A stretch of DNA of 64,000 bases, from contig JAEUWY010000002.1 of NCBI GenBank assembly GCA_022059125.1, positions 3,286,001-3,350,000 on the forward strand. The letters are read 5' to 3'. This stretch comes from Corynespora cassiicola (taxonomy: Eukaryota > Ascomycota > Dothideomycetes > Pleosporales > Corynesporascaceae). The notes below the pieces were generated by a model. That model did no database searches. It was not told the DNA's origin and saw only the letters and a list, made by a program, of their open reading frames with translations. The stretch's first letter is position 1. The number at the start of each line of letters is the position of its first letter. Shown piece by piece: positions 55,190 to 64,000 of this stretch. Position numbers and translations under genes: made by a program.

Positions 55190-58100
55190 ATGGCGGACTT
55201 TAATGACTCGGCCAAATTAAAGAGGAAGAGGGAGGGCGCTGAGGCGCAAAGGAAGAAGCTCAGGAAGAATAAGCCTACCGAGGGCAAAGATGAGGACGAC
55301 TCCCAGGTGGAGATGGAGGTTGCTACGCCGGTAGCAAAGTCAACGCCGAGATCCAAATCCACTCCCAGTGAGAAGCAGGCCACACCAATCACTGCGCAAA
55401 AAATACAGAAGAATGGCACTGGCCCTGCCACGCCATTGAGCTCGCAGAAGGGCAAGAAGACACCACAGATCAACGGAGAAGATGAAAAAGCTTCCACGCC
55501 CAACACCAACGCCGGCGCCAAAGCCCCAGCTTCCACACCCGCGAAGACACCTGGAAAGCGAGGCAAGAAGAACAAGCAGAATGTGGAGGCGGATAGCGCC
55601 GGGGCAGACCAGGATGACAATGCATCCAAGGTATTGGTCACGGTGAACGGCGACGTGGTGGGCAAAACTCCAAAGAAACAGGACAAGAAGCAAAAGACGA
55701 AGCCTAAGTGGTCCGTCTCGGAGCCTTTTGGCGGCTGGTTCTCGTCACAAGACCCAGTTTTCTCCCGCGATGAGAAGCACATTGTTCTCGCCAACTTGAG
55801 GAGCTTGCAGATATACTCTGTGGAAACTTCGCTCTTGGAGAAGGAACTGCCTATCGGCTCATCTGGTGTCAGTCTGACCGCATACGCCTTGTCCTCTACG
55901 AAGCCGAACCACGTCTACACCGCCGACTCGTCCGGACTTATCACACTGTGGGACTGGACCGATGGTTCAAAGATTGGTCGCTGGGATATTGATGCAAATG
56001 TCAGGCATCTTGAGGTTGTGACACAGCCTGGCGCCGAACAAGATTTGGTGTTCTCGCATGAGGCAGGAAATAGTCACGTTGTCAACGTGCATGCTCTGCG
56101 CACAAAATCCCAGGCGTCGCAGACTGACCTCAAGCGTGTTGTAAAGTCGGGCAACCCGATTTCTGGCTTTCAGGTCTTCGCTGAAGGCAGAGTCGTTGTT
56201 GTCGCCAGCTCGTATTCCATTATGATTGGCAAGCGCACAAAACTTCAAAAGACTGCTCTTCAGGAATTTGAGTACACATGGCGGGAGTTCAAGATGCCCA
56301 AACGCATCACTGCTTTCAACGCCTACATACGAGAGCCTGAAATGTCAGCCAAGGGTGATAAGGCTGTTGGTGATCATAGGGACCATCTAGACCTCGCCGT
56401 TGGAGATGAATCGGGTGTAATACATCTATTCGAGGATATCCTGACATCTTTTGCGGCGATTGAGAAGAGCCAAAAGAACAAGGATAGCAAGGACAAATCC
56501 ACACTACTCGACTCTTTGAGGCCTAAACGTCTTCACTGGCACCGAACTGCAGTTGGATCGGTAAAATGGTCTCGCGATGGTAGGTCTTACCATTTTACTC
56601 AGATAGACTCGGTGCTGACTCTTTAGGAAATTACTTGATCTCTGGTGGTGATGAGACTGTTTTGGTCATGTGGCAGCTTTCAACAGGAAAGGAGCAGACC
56701 CTGCCCCATCTTACCGCGGCTATCGAGAATATTGTTGTATCGCCATTGGGCGCGGCATATGCAGTGTCGCTTGCTAACAACTCAGTGATTGTTCTGTCTA
56801 CGTCGGAGCTCCAGGCCAAATCAAACATCATCGGACTGCAGTCGCGAAGAGTTGATTTGGAGCAGCTCCCTAAGGAGTCACCCTCTGCCAATTACTCGTT
56901 CGACATTTTCAATAAGGTCCCAATGGTTGTCGACCCCAAGAGCAATAACCACATCATCGCCTCAATCCCATCATCGCAACCCCGGCACCACAACGCTGGG
57001 GTCCTACCGGAACCCTATCTACAGACATTTGACATTGCCAACCATCGTCCCGTGGCACGTCAGGCCTTGACAAGGAACAATGCAACAGATCCGAACATGG
57101 GACCAGAAGGGACTAGAATTCGGGAGCCTAGTATCACACACGTACAGATAAGTCACGACGGCAAGTGGCTTGCCACTGTGGATGAATGGATTCCCCCGCG
57201 GTCTGATATGACCTTTTTGGACGAAGGTATTCCCGAATTCAATGAAGAGGAGCGAACATTCCGCCGCGAGGTATACCTCAAGTTCTGGCAATGGGACGAA
57301 ACCGCCAACCAATGGAACCTAGAGACCAGAATCGACGCCCCGCATTTCTTTGAAGAGCTCAGTGCTTGCGGGCGCGTCTTGGATCTCGTGGCCGACCCGG
57401 TAGGTCCGGGCTTTGCGACAGTGGGCGAGGATCGCTATGTCCGGATCTGGAGACCAAAGACCAGGCTCAGGGATGGAGTCACTGTGCGCGGTGCCGACAA
57501 GAGTAAGGGACTTATCACCTGGTCACTTGATCGTTCAGTCAATGTTGGCGACAAGCTGGACGATTTGGAAGAGAACGCAAACTCCTCGGATGTCCTGGCA
57601 GTGCGAAACTCCCAACTAAGCTTCTCTGAAGATGGCTCAGCTCTTGCGGTCGGTGTATCCTGGATCTCGGACTCTGATCCCGGTGTTCTGCACGTCATTG
57701 ATGTTGAAGCTGGTGCAATCCGGCGGTCTATCACGGAGGTGAATGTCTCTGACCTGGCCGCAGTGGGGATTGTTGGCCATCACCTAGTAATTGTTGCAAC
57801 CGCACTCACCGTGTGGGACTTGATCCAGGATCAGCTGGCCTACAGTATGCCCATCGACACTCCTGGTATTGACTCCTTCAGCCGTGTACCACTTGTTCGG
57901 TTTGCCGTAAACCCCGCAGATGGTACTTTTGCTGTCTCTTTACCTCATTTCGAGAAGAAGGAATTTTCGTCGTCTCGTGAAACTAGACGCTTCAAGAGGG
58001 CTTCTTCCAAGGTGTCCATCTATGAACCGGCGCAGGCCAAGGCTGTCTGGTCCTCGAAGGTTCCGGGTATCGCGCTCGCACTGTCCGCCGCAAAGGGCGA

Positions 58101-58455
58101 GAAGGGTTATCTCATCCTGGACTCTTCATCGTGTGTAAGGATCATTAGTCCTAAGGGAGCCACATTCCAGCTCCCTTCACCTCTTCCCGAAACTACTGTT
58201 CAAACCATCACAGACAGCATGGATGTCGACGAAGAGGCCGAGGTCGAGATTAAGGAGCAGTCAGCGACGTTAGGGTTGTCGCTGGACGCACTTACAGAAA
58301 GCCAGGAGAATGACAAGCCGGTGGTTCGTCCCGAACAGCTGCAGCAAATTTTCGATGTTGGACCTTCTCATGCGTTGCCGCCGGTGAAGGATCTTTTCAA
58401 TGCTGTCGTCGGACTATATGCTCGGAAGCCAAGACATATTGCCGGAGCGGCATAA
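55190..58455 (+). CDS. NAN1: U3 snoRNP WD-repeat protein Nan1/Utp17 (WDR75 homologue), 2 exons
   Basis: Model: join(55190..56579,56627..58455), 1,072 residues, with a 47-bp intron rejoining SRD-G-NYLISGGDE. The start at 55190 (MADFNDSAKLKRKRE) is chosen over an in-frame upstream ATG because the family begins with this Lys-rich segment. The first 180 residues are Lys/Pro-rich and nucleolar-type. Two WD40 propellers follow, with blades visible as VYTADSSGLITLWDWTDGS, ISGGDETVLVMWQLSTGKE, VQISHDGKWLATVDEW and ATVGEDRYVRIWRPK. The C-terminus ends with a short helical tail (LQQIFDVGPSHALPPVKDLF). The t-UTP subcomplex to which it belongs couples rDNA transcription with early 18S processing. Confidence 0.93.
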
Positions 58456-59686
58456 TTCGTTAGTATTCGGCCGTAGGCATTGCGCAAAAATACAATTTCC
58501 GTTTTTCAGAATACTTTGTTTTCCAGAGGATGCGCTGTATTCTCCGTTGATCTTTGAGTGGGGTTGTGCTCAGGCAAGACCCATTAGTACTGCGTGACTC
58601 CATCCGGAGATTGATCTGCTGGTCGTACCAGAGTCCTCGTGGCTCGGAACGTACTGTGACACGCCAAACTGCAACGTGAATGAGTGGTACAAGTTATGCA
58701 TGCAAAGCAGACATTCACAATCAGTCACCGCGCAGCCACCCGGCCTGCGATATTCGCAAATAGAAGACGGCGGTTAATACAAGATCCATGAAGGGATCTA
58801 CACCAATCGATCGAACTGGTCCTAGCGTAGCGCGCGAGCTCCAACACCTTCCTCGTCCATCAGATGGACATTGCCAGCTACCAAGTCCATGCGCCCACTC
58901 CAAGGCGCGCTTAGAATGCAAATTTTTGCAAAAAGCATCTATTCTTGACTCCCCGTAGCGAGTCGTGGAGCCCGCGTCTCGCGGAGGTTCCGCTGCAGTA
59001 AAACGCGAGCGAGGCCAGCCATCGCCGTGGACTCTTACAGCCGCATCCTCGCTCTCGCCACGACCCTGAGCGTTTCGAGCCGTCCACTGCGCCACCTCTA
59101 CGCGAGCGCATGAACTGCCGTCGCAGCGCCGCGATTGGACCAGGTGACAGGGCCGCAAGGTATTGTCCTCCTGTCCTGCCATCCTTAGGTCGCCCCGGAG
59201 TCCGCTGAAACATGCGGGCGTGGCACTCGCCTTTAGCCAGATGTGGCATGTGAGGAAACGTCCGCACCACTCGCCTGCCCTCGTGGGATCCGTCCACGCA
59301 GCACCCCTGGATCCTTCTTGGTTCCTCCAGCGGGCGCCAGCGATCTTGTGCTTTGGCGTTAATCTCTACGGTGGCCAGGTGGGCCCAATCAAGACGCGCA
59401 GACGCAGTGTCAGTCCATTGACGGCGGGAATGACCGACCTAGACGTGTGGAGCTATGGACGGCGGCGCGGACATATCATGCGCCTGGGCGACGTTGCATG
59501 GGACGCCTTTGTCGACTAATAAAGAGGTGCCCTCCCAGAGAAGCAGGCCATCGTGGATCGCCAGCTGCCTTCGTTCGCTCATTTATATTCAACCTAATCT
59601 TTCCTTTTACTACCGGGGACAGGACACCCTGCGGGATACATTTCTTCAGCAATCGAACATCATGGGCTACGGTACGCTTAGCAATA
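58456..59686. other. Intergenic between NAN1 and the PI-PLC-like gene
   Basis: 1.2 kb. Open frames at 58721-59297 (-) and 59163-59519 (+) are Arg/Ser-rich and mutually overlapping, without domains. The right part should contain the PLC-like gene promoter. Nothing else was seen. Confidence 0.5.
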
Positions 59687-61170
59687 ATGGGTCGTATAGA
59701 TATGGAAAGAATATTGACAATGATAGGCGGCTATCTGACCCTCGTAAACGGGTCTCCTAATGACTGGGTCTTGAGCGGGCACTCTTCTTACCAGATGGAT
59801 ACCTGGAGTTGGCCTACTATCTCGGCTGGTATGTCTCGAAAGCTGGCATTTTATCCCAATTCAATCGTAGCTAAGAGCACACAGGAAAATCCGCAAAGGT
59901 CTATGTCGAGTTCGGAACCAAAGGTCACACTGGCGACGATGCTGGCGAGGCTTTCTACGATGTCAAGGATGCCGGAAAATTCGAGATCCAAGGGAGGAAA
60001 CCGTCTGATTACAAGCTCACCATAAAGTTGAATGAGATGGAGACGAAGCAGAGTAAGAAGGGCGACAACATTGACCTTGGATTTCGCCACGATAATGCCG
60101 TAAACTGGATCATGTCCACGGATGAGGCCGGGGATTGGTGGTCCAACAGCGGCACTTACACAGACTGGATGCAACAGAGTATGGGCTCCTTGGGAAACAG
60201 AACACTAAAGCAGATTGTCATGCCGGGCTCTCATGATGCTGGAATGTCGACTTTCAAGCCTGGTACCGTCGGTGCGCATTTTACCAACACCCAGACACAG
60301 TATCTCGACTTCTATCAGCAGCTCATGGCGGGAAGTCGATACTTTGATCTAAGGCCAGTAATATCCAATGGAGAATGGGTAGCTGGACACTATAGCGCCA
60401 TTGAAGACATATGGTTGGGCGGCAACGGACAGTCGCTCAAAGACATTATTCAGCAAGTCAACGACTTCACCAAGGAGTACAAAGAACTCATCATCATCAA
60501 CCTCAGCCACACCCTTGACACGGACCACGACTTCAAAGACCTAACGCAAGAGCAATGGCATGACTTGTTCAAGACGTTAGAGGGGGTTGAAAATCGTTTC
60601 ACCGTCGATGACCCCGGAAACAAGGACTTCACCAACAACGTTCTCGGTGACTTCATTGCGGATCGCGCTTCGGTTTTCATCTTTGCATCGCTTCCAGGCG
60701 AGATGTCTCTCGGCGACTATGCAAAGAAGGGATTCTTCCGCGGTGAAAACTTCCCAATCTACGACTCCTATTCCAACTCCAACGAGGCTGAAGAGATGGA
60801 AAATGATCAGATTAAGAAAGTCGAGGACGAGCGTAACCTTGTCGCCGACGATGGAAAGCGCAAAGACAAGTTCCACATTCTCTCATGGACGCTAACTCAA
60901 CAACCCGAGGATGTCTTGAACCCAGACAAGGCGATCATGAACCTAGCGACGGAGGTTCACGATGATCTCTTCGACAAGGCATTCAACGCTTTTACCCCGG
61001 AATCGTTCCCGAACGTGCTCTATGTAGATGCGATCGGCATCCGGGACAAGCCTGTTGTGTTCCCGTTTGATAAGCCGCGTGGAGTCGACAAAAATTACGA
61101 TATCGCTGCGCTTGCTATTGCGATCAACAATGCCATGGCAGGCCGCAATGATTACATCACAAAGAAGTGA
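59687..61170 (+). CDS. PI-PLC X-domain-like phosphodiesterase, 2 exons
   Basis: Model: join(59687..59828,59885..61170), 475 residues; the 56-bp intron rejoins SAG-KSAKVYVEFGTKG. The N-terminal beta module (GYLTLVNGSPNDW, SSYQMDTWSW) is followed by the X-type catalytic barrel. The first active-site His lies in VMPGSHDAGMS and the second in VAGHYSAIEDIW; conserved blocks include LMAGSRYFDLRPV and ELIIINLSH. Without a C2 or Y domain it resembles bacterial-type and secreted fungal PI-PLC-like proteins. No clear signal peptide is seen with this start. An alternative ATG at 59661 (MGYGTLS) is out of frame unless a very short intron is invoked, so the N-terminus is uncertain. Confidence 0.85.
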
Positions 61171-63203
61171 TGAGACGCTGATTGGTTTCAAAAGATACCC
61201 ACTGTTTTACGTCCCGCCTTTATATATAGAAATTCTGAATCATGCTTTTTCGCAGTCAGTCTTCCTGCTGGTCACTTGTCTACTTCGATTGCGCTAGGAA
61301 CAGGCCGCCTACTTTGACCAATTTCCTTCCCATCGCGTGTGGAGCTGTTCCAGCCATGTGTTGTACGATGCTGTGCAATTCAATTACTTCGTGCGGTTAG
61401 TTGCAAGCAGATCGCATTCGGGTCGAGATGATGATCTCTGGAGCGAGCAGATGATTAGCAAGATTTCCGACCTTCCGCGCTGGCCGGTGTGAGATTTCGC
61501 GCATCTTTGCTCCGCTCACCGTGGTGCTTAGAATACGCGAAGCCACAGGGCTGGCCACGGGCTGTAGCCTCCCAAGCTTTGAACAGCACAGCACCACCTC
61601 ATGCATCAGGTCGACGATGGTGCAGCAGCAGTACGAATACGAACGCCCCTTTGCTGCCATGGCTAATCATACTCCTTTGGAAAAATTTCCGTGGTGACAA
61701 AGCATGCGGCCGGGTAGCGGAGCAAGGCACTCATGGGGCGCAAATGACCCGGCGGTCTCCTTTCCGCTGCACGGCGAAAAGAGGGGATACGAGCGACCAT
61801 GCTGCAAGCGTCGATATATCTATTGTTTTTTTTTTTCACTGTTGCAGCTTGAGCTCCACCCCTCCCTCCTTCCCTCCCCCCCCTCGGCTTTTCGTCTTCC
61901 ATGACTTGGGAGACCAGGCGAGCACATCCATGAGCGCATACTTACAGCCATCGGTGTGAGGTGTGCGCGTCGTGCGAAATGACCGTGTCCCGAGACACGT
62001 GGTTCGCTCCTCGCCATGACTGAAGTGTTACCCGAAGGAGCCTTGGGCCATTATTTTTTCGGCTCACAAGCGCTAGGGTCCAGGGGGATGGAAGGCGTCC
62101 TCGGGCCTACGGGTGGCATTGTCGGAAGACGGAGCAACCTCGTTGCTCGACAATCTTCATGCGCACATCGACAAACTTTTTCAACGTCTACAAGCCGTCT
62201 AAAGAAAGTATGATGCGGGTACTCCGCACGACGGTAGATCTGTTTCCAGGGTAGCAGGCGACAAGCATCACCAAGAGCTGTCGGCGGGCATCGGCATGAA
62301 CTTCCAAGACGGTAGCGACCAGCCACCATCGCCAGGTCGGGACTCGGACGCCTTTCTCCACACTCGCTGTCGCACTTAGCATGCGACTGGGGGGCACAAA
62401 CGATGACTTTGTGCCAATCTAGCCTGGGCCGAAGGTCCTGAAGCTTTGTCCTACGGCAGGTACGGCAAAGGGCAAGGTGGCACCGAGGATAAGCAACAGG
62501 AGCGCCGACGTCAATCAGAGAATCGCCGGTTGTTTCGTCGACCCAACACAAGGCCGACGCCTTAGTGCTGAACGCAATGTACCTGCCAGAAAACGCTGTC
62601 CGCAATGCTTGAAACTGTTGGTCATGCGGTGACCTCATGCACTGGAATGCCTGTTTTTCAGAGCGAGCCATTCTCCTTTTCCTCGCCGCCCAGTGTGTTG
62701 TAGAGCATGATGTTCCTGCATCTCCCGGGGTCTGTGCCTCCACCGAGTCCGATTTTCCCCAATCCCAGCCCCTGTTCCTGATAAAGCGGTCCCAGCTAAC
62801 CGGAGAAACGTGGCGAAAGAGGTCAAGCCTAGATAACTGCAGAAAAGGATGCTTGGCCTGGAGGGGCCGGTTCTTGGCTTGGACAGGGCTGGGAGACGCC
62901 ATCGTTTTTGCTGAATGCAGCTCGAGTCAAGTTTAGTAGCCGGCGTCTAGGGTTGTTCTTCCGCTGTAGATCATGCAACGCCTTTTAAATCTCCTCGGGC
63001 TGCACCCGTGACGCCTCTCCTCCCTACCTTCTCCTCACCATCCCCAGCCTCCTATACAGGCTTGTCCTTCGCTTTTCCCTCCCCTCAAGGTCATTCAGTG
63101 TGCAGTTGTATCTCCAGCTCACACTTGTCACTCGCTCCCTTTTATAACCTCGTCCTTAAAAAATAGTAATCCAATCCTAATATCATACCAATCGACAGCC
63201 ATC
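61171..63203. other. 2-kb intergenic region before the chitin deacetylase
   Basis: It contains a T10 run with pyrimidine-rich flanks at about 61825-61895, a 283-codon minus-strand ORF (listed separately) and, at the right, the chitin-deacetylase promoter with TTTATAAC at about 63141-63148, some 60 bp before its ATG. No other gene is supported. Confidence 0.5.
62051..62902 (-). CDS. Candidate orphan ORF of 283 codons, doubtful
   Basis: An uninterrupted minus-strand frame starting MASPSPVQAKNRPLQAK. It has eight or more scattered Cys, many Arg, and no recognisable domain, signal peptide or repeat. Its Arg/Cys/Ser/Pro composition is like chance frames antisense to nothing in G/C-rich DNA, but its length is unusual for the region. 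No conserved neighbour or splice evidence supports it. It may be a lineage-specific gene or noise. Confidence 0.2.
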   Translation of the reverse strand: MASPSPVQAKNRPLQAKHPFLQLSRLDLFRHVSPVSWDRFIRNRGWDWGKSDSVEAQTPGDAGTSCSTTHWAARKRRMARSEKQAFQCMRSPHDQQFQALRTAFSGRYIAFSTKASALCWVDETTGDSLIDVGAPVAYPRCHLALCRTCRRTKLQDLRPRLDWHKVIVCAPQSHAKCDSECGERRPSPDLAMVAGRYRLGSSCRCPPTALGDACRLLPWKQIYRRAEYPHHTFFRRLVDVEKVCRCAHEDCRATRLLRLPTMPPVGPRTPSIPLDPSACEPKK

Positions 63204-64000
63204 ATGCACTTCTCAGCCGCCCTCGCAGCCGTTGCTGCTGTTGCTCCTCTCGCCAATGCCCACGAGGGCTCTGGCCTCCCTAGGATCGTCGGTCTCAATG
63301 CCAGGGACCTCAAGGCCCGGGACCTCCTCACCAACTTGAAGGCCAGGATGGATGCTGTCCAGGGAGATGTCCAGTCCTCTGAGAAGCGCTCCAAGCTGGA
63401 GGCCCGCCAGAACGTCGATGGGCAATGCGGCGGCTCCTTTGGATCATGTGCCGCTGGCTATTGCTGCAGCCAGGCAGGATGTATGTCTCAAACCTTGGAA
63501 GTTTGTTTGCGATCGTCTTTGTCTAACCTGAATAGGGTGCGGTAACACCGATGACTACTGCTACTCTCCTGGTTGTAACTACCAGTACGGTCCTGGCTGC
63601 CCTGAGAACAAGACTCCCTCTGGCACCAACACCTCTTCCATTGCCCGCACCAAGGTTGGCAACGTTGCTTATGGCGGAGCTGGCATTTACAACTGCGTCA
63701 CTCCTGGCACGGTTGCGCTTACCTACGACGATGGTCCGTTCAAGGCTTACACTGATCACATCATGGATGTCTTCAAGACCTACAACGCCAAGGCTACCTT
63801 CTTCATCACTGGCAACAACATTAACAAGGGTCAGATTGACGAGACTGCCGAGTTCAAGGCGTCCATCCAGCGCATGCAGACCGAGGGTCACCAGATTGCT
63901 TCTCACACCTGGACTCATTTGGATCTGAGCGCCATCAACGAGGCCGACCGCAGGAACCAGATGTACAAGAACGAGATGGCCCTGCGCAACATTGTTGGAT
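63204..64000 (+). CDS. Chitin deacetylase with chitin-binding module, truncated by window end
   Basis: Model: join(63204..63480,63536..>64000). A signal peptide (MHFSAALAAVAAVAPLANA) is followed by a charged spacer that could be a propeptide (ends KLEARQ). A Cys-rich CBM18-type chitin-binding module comes next (DGQCGGSFGSCAAGYCCSQA, continuing WCGNTDDYC after the intron). The NodB polysaccharide deacetylase domain then starts, with metal and catalytic motifs TYDDGP and HTWTH. The sequence stops inside the NodB domain, so the 3' part lies outside the window. It is secreted; it converts chitin to chitosan in the wall or for masking from chitinases. The intron (55 bp) splits a Trp codon. Confidence 0.93.

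Noticed and set aside
1..64000. CRISPR arrays, bacterial operons, tRNA or rRNA genes
   Set aside because: No regularly spaced repeats, no Shine-Dalgarno organisation and no recognisable tRNA or rRNA segments were found; spliceosomal introns show a eukaryotic nuclear origin. A tRNAscan run would be decisive for tRNAs.

Overview
The window is nuclear DNA of a filamentous ascomycete, most likely a Sordariomycete and probably Hypocreales (inference). The basis is: short introns (about 45-105 bp) with GTAAGT/GTATGT donors and CTRAC branch sites, a NoxR-type NADPH-oxidase regulator, several HET-domain genes, and fungal-specific subunits such as Rsc7/Swp82 and Tom5. Almost every real gene is split by introns, so I rebuilt the models by joining frames at plausible splice sites and checking that each joined length is a multiple of three. 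No tRNA, rRNA, CRISPR array or intact transposon was recognised.

Layout. 0.5-10.3 kb: a small-protein first exon (-), a five-exon FAD oxidoreductase (-), a low-complexity hypothetical protein (-), the chromatin-remodelling subunit Rsc7/Swp82 (+), and a seven-helix receptor-like membrane protein (+). 11.1-27.2 kb is an accessory island: four HET-domain genes (three intact, one broken by four in-frame stops) interleaved with two paralogous multi-pass membrane proteins that share both intron positions. 27.2-30.2 kb: a decayed short-chain dehydrogenase beside a five-exon cytochrome P450, possibly a remnant of a metabolite cluster. 31.7-64.0 kb is mostly conserved housekeeping: a LON/double-RING protein, the TORC2 subunit Rictor/Avo3, urate oxidase with a textbook UaY-type site and GATA sites upstream, mitoribosomal uL13m, the SOD1 copper chaperone, NoxR, Tom5, a metallophosphoesterase, RCC1, RPB10, the U3 snoRNP protein Nan1/Utp17, a PI-PLC-like protein and, running off the right edge, a chitin deacetylase.

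The most novel part is the HET island. All four HET proteins carry, 70-90 residues before the HET domain, the same spaced His/Cys signature (H-x2-C-x4/5-C-x9-[YV]-x3-H-x(n)-C), which looks like an undescribed metal-binding module. The flanking membrane-protein paralogues suggest a linked HET/membrane-protein system, perhaps in non-self recognition (inference). Other leads are two GC-AG introns, two 51-nt introns that keep the frame open if retained, an RPB10 with a long C-terminal tail, and a UGA-CUA readthrough context inside the broken HET gene.
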